DNA of 56,334 nt, from assembly GCA_025454475.1 (NCBI GenBank), contig JALOOJ010000004.1, positions 1 through 56,334 of the forward strand, in the 5' to 3' direction. The translations under genes and the position numbers were made by a program. The notes beneath the pieces were generated by a model, which had not been told where the DNA came from, searched no databases, and saw only the letters and a program-made list of their open reading frames with translations. The DNA is from Anaerolineae bacterium (GTDB lineage: Bacteria > Chloroflexota > Anaerolineae > B4-G1 > SLSP01). Position 1 is the stretch's first letter. Each line of letters opens with the position of its first letter. This document shows positions 35,517 to 42,143 of this stretch, piece after piece.

Positions 35517-35551
35517 AAAAAAGACGTGGAGCCGGTCGGCTCCACGTCTTT
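35517..35551 (-). terminator. Attenuator terminator of the aromatic operon
   Basis: On the minus strand AAAGACGTGGAGCC (35551-35538), loop GACC, GGCTCCACGTCTTT (35537-35520 region), a perfect 14-bp stem, then more T. It lies between the leader peptide and aroH. Segment GCCGACC (35540-35534) in its upper stem and loop is complementary to GGTCGGC (35609-35603) in the leader, giving a competing antiterminator. Confidence 0.9.
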
Positions 35552-35578
35552 GGTTGTCTTGGGACTTCTGAGACTACA

Positions 35579-35674
35579 CTACCCTCCGGGCAACGCAAAG
35601 CGGCCGACCCCTGTGGGGCGGCTAAAATAGAAGGTATACATGTAGGCTTGCGCAGACTCCAGACTGTGTTTCAT
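35579..35674 (-). CDS. Phe/Tyr attenuation leader peptide
   Basis: 31 codons from ATG 35674 to TAG 35579, starting MKHSLESAQAYMYTFYF. Codons 11-17 (35644-35624) hold three Tyr and two Phe; another Phe is at 26. GAGG lies seven bases before the ATG. Directly behind the Tyr/Phe run a hairpin (GCCGCCCC/GGGG-T-CGGC, 35622-35603) can form, and the 14-bp terminator follows. A ribosome stalled for lack of Tyr- or Phe-tRNA would cover the first arm, free GGTCGGC and open the terminator; a ribosome that reaches the stop lets it form. The peptide itself probably has no function. Too short to judge by homology; the call rests on codon content and RNA geometry. Confidence 0.85.
   Translation of the reverse strand: MKHSLESAQAYMYTFYFSRPTGVGRFALPGG
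35603..35622 (-). promoter_or_regulatory. Pause/anti-antiterminator hairpin of the leader
   Basis: Minus strand GCCG CCCC, loop ACA, GGGG T CGGC: eight base pairs with one bulged T, directly after the Tyr/Phe control codons. Confidence 0.7.
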
Positions 35675-35709
35675 CTGCCTACCTCGGGTTACACGATCGA
35701 TTGCTCACC

Positions 35710-35737
35710 ATACTAATCACTTCTAGACACTTGTCAA
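35710..35737 (-). promoter_or_regulatory. Promoter of the aromatic amino acid operon
   Basis: On the minus strand TTGACA (35737-35732), 16-base spacer, TAGTAT (35715-35710). Transcription would start near 35703, about 30 bases before the leader peptide. Confidence 0.75.
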
Positions 35738-35881
35738 GCCCCAAGTCCACGCCCGCGCTGAGCTCTCGGAAACCCTCGTCGCCCAGCACATCGTGTGGGC
35801 GGCGAAGGCGCGGAGGAGCATCGGGGCCCCCGTCCACTTGGGCAAGACGGGGGGCGATCGAACCCCCTCAGGGGGCGTCTG
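35738..35881. other. Spacer between the peptidase cassette and the aromatic operon
   Basis: Holds a GC-rich inverted repeat (CCCCC TCA GGGGG near 35863-35875) just behind the stop of the small cassette gene. It has no T-run, so it is a weak terminator candidate. The GGGGGTTCGATC on the minus strand recalls a tRNA T-arm but no tRNA can be built. Nothing else seen. Confidence 0.4.
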
Positions 35882-36274
35882 TCAGCCCGCGATCCGTTGC
35901 AGCGCCTCTAGCGCTGAGGCCAGCGCATCGCCCATCGTCCGCAGCATCGTCTCGCGCGTCTGCAAGGCCTGGCTGACCATCGATTGGTGCATGTCCCAGA
36001 CCGAGCGATCGATCTGGTCGTTCGCATCTACAGGCAGACAGACGGTCGTGTCGCAGTCAAAGTCGATCTTTGTATAGGCGCGCAGCCGCAATTTGTCCGC
36101 CATTGCCTGATCTGCCAGATCTAGCTCGCCGCCTGCGAGCAGGGAGATCTGCGTACTGGGCATGCTGAAGGTTCGGACCTCAAGCGTGGTGACATCGCTG
36201 ACAAATGACTCGGCCTTGTTCGCCAGATCCTTGGTGAACTTCTCGATCGCGTACCTAAGCTCACTTTCACTCAT
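35882..36274 (-). CDS. Small helical protein related to the C-terminal domain of the adjacent peptidase
   Basis: 130 aa, last gene of the cassette. No known family recognised. It aligns over nearly its full length with the last 115 residues of the peptidase encoded at 37136-39457: an FT-x2-LA start, a T-LEV(R/K)T(F/Y)S segment against ITLDVKTYSTK, an RAYTKIDFDCD region against RALTRVAFDGD, and SVWDMHQSMVSQA against LALWEIHRSMVEEA. So it is a stand-alone version of that domain. The pattern is a beta-rich core flanked by helices. ATG 36274 is preceded by GGAGG; the open frame upstream to 36376 overlaps the previous gene. Role unknown; a shared partner-binding module or inhibitor is conceivable. 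Confidence 0.65.
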   Translation of the reverse strand: MSESELRYAIEKFTKDLANKAESFVSDVTTLEVRTFSMPSTQISLLAGGELDLADQAMADKLRLRAYTKIDFDCDTTVCLPVDANDQIDRSVWDMHQSMVSQALQTRETMLRTMGDALASALEALQRIAG

Positions 36275-36320
36275 CCCTATTCCTCCCGTAGTGAATGCCC
36301 TGTAGCGCTGTGCCTCGTGA

Positions 36321-37136
36321 TCAGGAACCGGAACCTGGTCCAGCATTCCAGGCGTATCCCGCCTCAACTGTGCCAAGCCGTCCGGTTCTGACCGGCTCTG
36401 ACGGTCTCTGTCGCTCCAGTTCCTTGAGAATGCTCCGAACGTAGTTATAGACTGCCGGAAGGAGCAGAACCTGCCCCCCAGGCACTGATGCCTTCAGTGT
36501 CAGGCTCAGGGCCCCCGACGTCACTACGCTGATCAGACGTAGCAGTGCGTGTCGAGACTCAAGCGCCAACCTGACCGCTTCCAGGTGCAACCCCATATCA
36601 GATGCAGTAGCGCCATCCAGCCACACCGTTTCGTAGTCACCTGTCCAGTCGACCGCAGTTAGCGCCACGCTCACGCCGCGAGTGGCAGTCTCGATCCGGG
36701 CAAAGTGATGGATCAGCCGCTTGAACTGCAGCAACAGGGCATTCGCCTGCTCGTAGACCTCGTGATACGCGGCCGTCGCAGCCTCGCCAAGGCCATACGA
36801 CAGCACGGGGCTCTGCAACGCCGCGATCTGAGCCAACAGCTCGGCCTCAGGGGCTCCAAATCCCAGGGCATAGGACGTCACAGGGCTAAGATCTGCCAGT
36901 CGCCGCGCCGCGGCGTCGAGGCTGTACTCCCACTGTTCCACTTTGGCGCGCTGCGCGAGCAGCGCCGTTTCGGCCTCCCGCGATGACGTCGGGTGGTCGA
37001 CACGCCAGATCAAACCGCGGTCATCACTCCCCGCCGCGTACGGCACGACCGGGGAGATAACCAGATCCCAAATGCCCAAGGGATCGAGTTCCTCGGGCGT
37101 GCTGAAGCCGGAGAACGTGAACGTCGAGGCGGCCAT
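36321..37136 (-). CDS. Uncharacterised protein of the peptidase cassette
   Basis: 271 aa, family not recognised. Residues about 55-150 are rich in Ala, Leu, Glu and Gln and look helical or coiled. A middle segment has GVSVALTAVDWTGDYETVWL, followed by long helices and SLTLKASVPGGQVLLLP. No signal peptide or clear membrane helix. The C-terminal 25 residues (RPSEPVRTGRLGT) come from copy C of the dispersed hairpin repeat. Its ATG overlaps the stop of the upstream peptidase by one base (TGATG), so the two are translationally coupled. I checked for gasdermin-like features because of the neighbours and saw none I could defend. Confidence 0.6.
   Translation of the reverse strand: MAASTFTFSGFSTPEELDPLGIWDLVISPVVPYAAGSDDRGLIWRVDHPTSSREAETALLAQRAKVEQWEYSLDAAARRLADLSPVTSYALGFGAPEAELLAQIAALQSPVLSYGLGEAATAAYHEVYEQANALLLQFKRLIHHFARIETATRGVSVALTAVDWTGDYETVWLDGATASDMGLHLEAVRLALESRHALLRLISVVTSGALSLTLKASVPGGQVLLLPAVYNYVRSILKELERQRPSEPVRTGRLGTVEAGYAWNAGPGSGS
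36371..36404 (+). repeat. Dispersed hairpin repeat, copy C (composite)
   Basis: GCCAAGCCGT, then CCGGT-TCTG-ACCGG (36382-36395, perfect) and CTCTGACGG. CCGTC (36378-36382) can also pair with GACGG (36400-36404). Forms the 3' end of the 271-aa protein gene. Confidence 0.8.
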
Positions 37137-39457
37137 CAGGAACCGATCTGCAAGCTATCCAGAAGCCTGGTTGCCAGCTCGGCCATCGTGGCGAGGAACC
37201 GTGCCCGGCTATGCTGTGCTTCCTCGACCATCGACCTATGGATCTCCCAAAGCGCCAGGTCGACGTTACCCGACTGACGGTCCCCAGCGCTGGTCTCTGG
37301 CACGTAGACCTGCAGATCGCCATCGAAAGCGACCCGCGTAAGCGCTCGCAGGTTCGCATCCACCTCGTTGCGCGCATCCAGCGCCGCGGCGACCGCCGCG
37401 ATATCCTTCGTGGAGTACGTCTTCACGTCCAGTGTTATGATGTCCTGCGCCGCACGGCCCAGGCTTGTCGCCAACTGATCGGTAAACGAGCGTAGTGAGT
37501 CCCGCAAGCGGTTGAACTGATCTCCAAGCCCAAAGGCAACGGCGGCATCGGCATCCAGGACGGCTACACGGGTGGCGGGCTCAGTCGCCAGTCTCTCGTG
37601 ACCATGCGGTCTGAGCGCCGCCCCAGCCCACGGCCTGGGCATCGGCTGCCCCCGTAATGGTGTCGATGGTCCGGCTGCCGCCTGCGACGCCGCAAACTGC
37701 ACTGTCCCAACGCCGGCTTTCGCGCTATCCTCAGTGGGCGCCGGTTCCTCGGGTTCCTGAATCTCGGGCTCCGGCACTTGCGGCGGTTCTGACCGCGGTT
37801 CTGACCGCGTGATCGTACCAACATCCTCTCGTTGCTTGGGCTCCGCCGCTTCCTGCACCAGAGTGAACCTTGCGGCGGGGTCGCCAAGCACGACGTAGCT
37901 ACGCGCATCGTTGTTCGCGGTCCAGCGGTGGGCCAGCTCATAGTCATCGAGGTGACTTGGATCCCACCGCAACTCCTCAAGATCCGCGCTCAAGTCAGAG
38001 CTCATCTCAGCATACCGCATGTTGAAGCTAGCATCGGTCGCCAGCCCAACGGGACCGCCGTTCATCAGCGTGCGCATCGCCGTGATGAATGATTGATGCT
38101 CTAGCTGCCCGCTTGGCGAGATGAAAGAATAGCCCCAGGCGCGCTCGACATGCCCCAGCACAGCCAGCGCACCATGCGCAAGTAGCTGCTGAGGCAACGC
38201 TGCAGTGAAGGCCTGTGGGGCGATCTTCTCGCGCACCTTGAATGCCTGGGCCGCGAACTGATCCAGCTCCGGCGTACCCGCGCCGTAGCACGCGAAAAAG
38301 AACGCAATCATGCCCTGCAAGTCAGCGCTATCGGCGATATCCTCACCCGCGAAGTAGTGCTCGCGAGCCACATCTCGACCCTGACCCGGCCAATCCTGGC
38401 AGAGCAGTGCTCCCTGTTGTCGCAACTGGGCAGGGTGCCCCGCCGGGAACTCGAGGCCGTGACATGCAGCAAACAGAAGCGCCGGCGTCTGAGCCGGATC
38501 ACCACCGAGCAGCGCCTCCAGACGGACGCGGGTCGCCAGCTTCTCGCCGACAATGGGCGTACCCACTTCCCAGGGAACGGACAGCGCCAGATCGTTCCCG
38601 ATCGTCTGCTGGGACAGGTTCTCATACAGCGGCTGGACCAGGTACTGCGCGCTCAGTTTTGTCGCCTTGTCGCCGGGATTCATCGGCGCGAAAAATGCCG
38701 CTCGGCGGGGAACGGTTCCCCCATGAGAACGATTCACCTCAGCAGCAACCACGGCGCGCGCATATCGGTCATAAGCGTCAACATCACTCCCGAAATCCAG
38801 GCGACCAACGCCACGCATCACATCGAGCTGGTACTGGAAACCATAGGGGATCTGGGCAGGCGTGCCCACCAAGAGCACATAGAAGGGCATCTCGCGGGGA
38901 TCTACAAGGCCTGGCCCTACCCCAAGACGCTCCAGGAACTGGTCCTTGCGCTCGCCAGGTCGGTAAGCGTCGCCGCCCTCGTAGAGCCGGAAAAACTCGC
39001 CGGCCTGAGTACGCCGCAGATCGAACAGGGGACGTAGCGCCTCTTTGATCTCCTCTCGCAACCTTGGGTGCATTTCCGCTGGGAAGACCGCCGCCCACCC
39101 CACATCCGCGACATTCGCGGGATCGCCTGCACCCGGCTTCACCGGGTATACGCCCCACTCTCTCGCCTTGCGCCGTAATTCATCGCGACGCACCTTGTCC
39201 TCGGTCGCCCGTAGCTCAACCTGTGCGTCGGTCACGCGCGTCAGACGCTCTTCGACCGTGGTGAGACCGGAGAGGAGCCGCTGACGATCCACGAATTCGC
39301 GGTAGTCCTGGGGAAAAGGCTCTCCCCGAATAAGCCGGGCAAGCGTCCGAGGCGACAGGGGCGGCTGTCCGTAGTCACCGGTCACGGCGTTGACGCCGTT
39401 GAACACCAGGTCACTGGTGTAGAGCGCCTCGCTTGTTCCCTTCAGGGCATCGGACAT
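37136..39457 (-). CDS. Caspase/gingipain-fold (C25-like) cysteine peptidase with C-terminal accessory domain
   Basis: 773 aa. N-terminal region (about 1-190) resembles that of the neighbouring peptidase (LVFNGVNAVTGDYG). Peptidase core about 200-580: PFYVLLVGTPAQIPYGFQYQ, then His333 in AACHGLEF and Cys390 in FFFACYGAGTP, the clan CD dyad, and the downstream GHVERAWGYSF and YVVLGDPAARF. An acidic Pro/Glu-rich linker (about 590-640) contains copy E of the hairpin repeat. Residues about 655-770 match the small protein encoded at 35882-36274. No secretion signal, so it probably acts in the cytoplasm. ATG 39457 has AAGGAG at seven bases. The substrate is unknown. Confidence 0.75.
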   Translation of the reverse strand: MSDALKGTSEALYTSDLVFNGVNAVTGDYGQPPLSPRTLARLIRGEPFPQDYREFVDRQRLLSGLTTVEERLTRVTDAQVELRATEDKVRRDELRRKAREWGVYPVKPGAGDPANVADVGWAAVFPAEMHPRLREEIKEALRPLFDLRRTQAGEFFRLYEGGDAYRPGERKDQFLERLGVGPGLVDPREMPFYVLLVGTPAQIPYGFQYQLDVMRGVGRLDFGSDVDAYDRYARAVVAAEVNRSHGGTVPRRAAFFAPMNPGDKATKLSAQYLVQPLYENLSQQTIGNDLALSVPWEVGTPIVGEKLATRVRLEALLGGDPAQTPALLFAACHGLEFPAGHPAQLRQQGALLCQDWPGQGRDVAREHYFAGEDIADSADLQGMIAFFFACYGAGTPELDQFAAQAFKVREKIAPQAFTAALPQQLLAHGALAVLGHVERAWGYSFISPSGQLEHQSFITAMRTLMNGGPVGLATDASFNMRYAEMSSDLSADLEELRWDPSHLDDYELAHRWTANNDARSYVVLGDPAARFTLVQEAAEPKQREDVGTITRSEPRSEPPQVPEPEIQEPEEPAPTEDSAKAGVGTVQFAASQAAAGPSTPLRGQPMPRPWAGAALRPHGHERLATEPATRVAVLDADAAVAFGLGDQFNRLRDSLRSFTDQLATSLGRAAQDIITLDVKTYSTKDIAAVAAALDARNEVDANLRALTRVAFDGDLQVYVPETSAGDRQSGNVDLALWEIHRSMVEEAQHSRARFLATMAELATRLLDSLQIGS
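37783..37808 (+). repeat. Dispersed hairpin repeat, copy E (two modules)
   Basis: GCGGT-TCTG-ACCGC at 37783-37796 and again at 37795-37808, both perfect and sharing GC. In the linker of the second peptidase; coding strand reads Arg-Ser-Glu-Pro twice. Confidence 0.82.
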
Positions 39458-39518
39458 GTCCAGGCTCCTTTCATACGTCCTGAGCGGTACCCAAGGACTC
39501 CCCTTCGGCCAACCATGA

Positions 39519-41885
39519 TCAGCCGACCTTATCCCGTTCAGGTGGTTTTCCCTGGTCCTGCGCAATGCCAGGGGGACTGAGCCGTACTGCGGGGTCGCCG
39601 ATAACGACATACCCGCGTGCATCGCTGTTGGCCGTCCACAGCTCGGCCAAACGATAGGCATCGTCGCGGGAAGGTGGGTCTGATAACCGATCATACAGGT
39701 AGGTCAACTCGGTCGCGATGGCCGCATGCCGCATGTTGAAGAAATCTAGCGCCGCACCCACCGGGTGGCCATCCAGCAGCCGCTCGATGGCACTGGCATA
39801 GACCTCAATGTGCTCCCGCTTACGGCTCTGCATGCCGTCAGGACGATAGGTTGCTTCCGAAAGGAACGAGAGTCCCCAGAGCCGCTCGACGTGACTGATC
39901 ACTGCTAGCGCCCCCCGGTTCTTGAGGGCTAGCATTGCCTTGGGCAATGCCGCAACAAACGGCGTCGTGGTGATCGTTGTAGCGTGCTGCCTGAACTCGC
40001 CCCGATGGTACTCATCGGTCTGAGGCGTGCCCGCACCAAAACAGGCAAACAGGAACACTATCGTCCCGCGCATGTTCAGTGCCCCCGTGACATCAGCAGC
40101 AGAAAGATAGGCGCTTGGCGGCACTACACCACGCTTCCCGGACCAGTCCTGACACAAGAGCGCTCCCTGCAAGTCACGTTGGCGGGGATCATCCGCACCG
40201 AACTCCATCCCATGCGTAGCGGCAAACACCAGGGCCGGTGCGGGGGTAAGCTGAAGTATCTTAAGCAGATTAGTCTTGATCGTCTTCTCTGGCGCGATCC
40301 GGACGATCTGCCAAGGAGCACCCACCGTTCTGGCACGAAAGTGCTGCGCCAACGGCGCCACGAGGTGTGTCGATGACAGGCTCGTTGCAGTGTCGCCCGG
40401 ATGATCCGTTCCGAAGAAGACAAGCTGCGATCCGACAACGTCTGGATGCTCCTCAACCGAGACCACATTGGACGCGTAGTTGTGATAGGCCTCCAAGCTG
40501 TCACCAAAGTCAAGGCGCCCCGCGGCATACTGCACGTCAAGCTGGAACTGGAACTCGAAGGGTATCTCCTCTGGACTACCCACGATCAGCAGGTAGTAGG
40601 GCACACCCGTGCTCTTGGGGTCCGCTGGATTCGCGGCGTCGGCATTGCGCGGCGGCCGTCGCAGAAACACACTGGCAGTATCGCCAGGGCGGTACCCGTG
40701 TCTGCCGGCATAGATCCGATAGAGGGGGCCGGCCTGCTGCTGCCGCCTCATCAGCAGGGGTGCCAGCGCTCTAAGTATCGACTGGCACATATCCTCTGAC
40801 ATTGAGGCCGCGAAGATGATACCCCAACCGGCCTCCTCGAGTCTCTTAGGATCTACCCATGGTACCGTGCCCAGTTGCCCGGTGATGCTGCGCCGCAGCT
40901 CATCCAACCAACTACGCATCACCGCGTGAACATCGTGCGGGCGCAGGGGCTGCCTGGTTCGTCGCAACGCCATAAAGACCCCACGCAGCCCGGCGACGAT
41001 CTCATGCCAGGAATCGAATGCGCCCACGACCGACAGGGCCGCCAGGCGCTGTCGGGCTTCCGACTGCGCGGCCCTGCCTTCACCGCGTAGACCGTTCAGA
41101 GTCCCAAGCCCCTGGATCAACGTCCGCAGCGGAGCACCGATCGCATCGATCCCAGGCAGCATCTTCAGAGAGTCCACCGGTAGCTCATCCAGGCCGCGGC
41201 AGAATCCATCGATCCAGGCAGAGCGCAGGATGCCTTGTCCATCGACTGCACCCGGGCCTTCGTCAGAAAGATGGGCTCGCCGCAGTGCGATCAGTGCCTG
41301 ATCGAAACGCGACTCAAGCGTCGAACGCAGTACCGCAGGATTTCCATTCCCACCCACGGTCCCAACCGCCTGGTCGAACAACCACTGCGCCAGCGTACTC
41401 CCTTGCCCCGCGCTTAAGGATTTGACGATTCGGGTGAACATCTCGACAGGCTCTTGTCTAAGCCTGTCAGCGAGGATCTGGACATCCCCGGGAAGAGGCT
41501 GCGACTTTCCACCAAACAGGATCGTGTAGAGCTTGCGCGCCGACTCGATATACCAAGTGTCAGGTGCCTGCCCTCCGGCCTTGAGAAACCCAACGATGTC
41601 CTTGACCAGGAATTCGACCATGGCCAGGACCTTGCGCTCACCCGACGCCCTATGGCTGAGCTCACGCTGGAGATCACGGAGCTGCCGCACGACGCTGTAG
41701 CGGTCAGCCAGGATTCGTTCGGTCAAGGCCTCGGCCGTCACCGGTTGCAGCCCGTACCCGCCCGTCGCACCTTTTATGCCGCTGAAGTAGAGTTTCTCGG
41801 TCACAAAGTCGCTCTCGCCTCGCGTTCCGAAGCCAAACCATCCGGTTCTGACCCGCCCGGTTCTGACCGGCTCTGACGGCCGCAT
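39519..41885 (-). CDS. Caspase/gingipain-fold (C25-like) cysteine peptidase, first gene of cassette
   Basis: 788 aa if it starts at ATG 41885. A long helical N-terminal region (about 40-380) precedes the peptidase core: PYYLLIVGSPEEIPFEFQFQ, His558 in AATHGMEFG and Cys615 in FLFACFGAGTP, then ISHVERLWGLSF and YVVIGDPAVRL. The His-Cys distance of 57 residues equals that of its neighbour, so the two arose by duplication, but the N-terminal region here is about 170 residues longer and it lacks the C-terminal accessory domain. The first 27 residues are encoded by copy D of the hairpin repeat; homology with the neighbour begins at VTEKLYFSG, so GTG 41804 may be the original start. AGGTGG precedes ATG 41885. 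Confidence 0.75.
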   Translation of the reverse strand: MRPSEPVRTGRVRTGWFGFGTRGESDFVTEKLYFSGIKGATGGYGLQPVTAEALTERILADRYSVVRQLRDLQRELSHRASGERKVLAMVEFLVKDIVGFLKAGGQAPDTWYIESARKLYTILFGGKSQPLPGDVQILADRLRQEPVEMFTRIVKSLSAGQGSTLAQWLFDQAVGTVGGNGNPAVLRSTLESRFDQALIALRRAHLSDEGPGAVDGQGILRSAWIDGFCRGLDELPVDSLKMLPGIDAIGAPLRTLIQGLGTLNGLRGEGRAAQSEARQRLAALSVVGAFDSWHEIVAGLRGVFMALRRTRQPLRPHDVHAVMRSWLDELRRSITGQLGTVPWVDPKRLEEAGWGIIFAASMSEDMCQSILRALAPLLMRRQQQAGPLYRIYAGRHGYRPGDTASVFLRRPPRNADAANPADPKSTGVPYYLLIVGSPEEIPFEFQFQLDVQYAAGRLDFGDSLEAYHNYASNVVSVEEHPDVVGSQLVFFGTDHPGDTATSLSSTHLVAPLAQHFRARTVGAPWQIVRIAPEKTIKTNLLKILQLTPAPALVFAATHGMEFGADDPRQRDLQGALLCQDWSGKRGVVPPSAYLSAADVTGALNMRGTIVFLFACFGAGTPQTDEYHRGEFRQHATTITTTPFVAALPKAMLALKNRGALAVISHVERLWGLSFLSEATYRPDGMQSRKREHIEVYASAIERLLDGHPVGAALDFFNMRHAAIATELTYLYDRLSDPPSRDDAYRLAELWTANSDARGYVVIGDPAVRLSPPGIAQDQGKPPERDKVG
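41822..41880 (+). repeat. Dispersed hairpin repeat, copy D (composite)
   Basis: GCGTTCCGAAGCCAAACC, then CCGGT-TCTG-ACCCG (41842-41855, one mismatch), CCGGT-TCTG-ACCGG (41857-41870, perfect) and CTCTGACGGC. Lies at the 5' end of the first peptidase gene. Confidence 0.82.
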
Positions 41886-41978
41886 TCCGCCACCTGCCGC
41901 GCGCCCAGGACACTAGTGGGTCGTGGTAGCATGCCAACAAGATCCTCGGGGCACGGTAACCCAGCTAGAACCGTTTGC

Positions 41979-42007
41979 AGTATAGCACACCAACCCAGTC
42001 ATTACAA
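41979..42007 (-). promoter_or_regulatory. Promoter of the peptidase cassette
   Basis: On the minus strand TTGTAA (42007-42002), 17-base spacer, TATACT (41984-41979). No other promoter is visible between the four cassette genes. Confidence 0.55.
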
Positions 42008-42076
42008 CGTACTATGCGCGCACCCTGCGTTGCATGATGGCGACAGTTACGGGACGTAACTCCCTTATTCAATGAA

Positions 42077-42104
42077 TTGCTGCCAGAGAGCTCTGCCGTA
42101 GAAT
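42077..42104 (+). promoter_or_regulatory. Possible promoter of glgX
   Basis: TTGCTG (42077-42082), 16-base spacer, TAGAAT (42099-42104), 40 bases upstream of the glgX start and divergent from the cassette promoter. Confidence 0.5.
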
Positions 42105-42143
42105 AGGTGTCGCGTTACAGACATCCGCACAGAGGTGACCGCT

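Noticed and set aside
35845-35880. GGGGGTTCGATC on the minus strand, like a tRNA T-arm
   Set aside because: No matching acceptor, D- or anticodon arms; the upstream sequence is the end of the small cassette gene.
36321-37136. Bacterial gasdermin as the peptidase target
   Set aside because: No N-terminal Cys or gasdermin-like beta pattern that I could recognise; kept as unknown.
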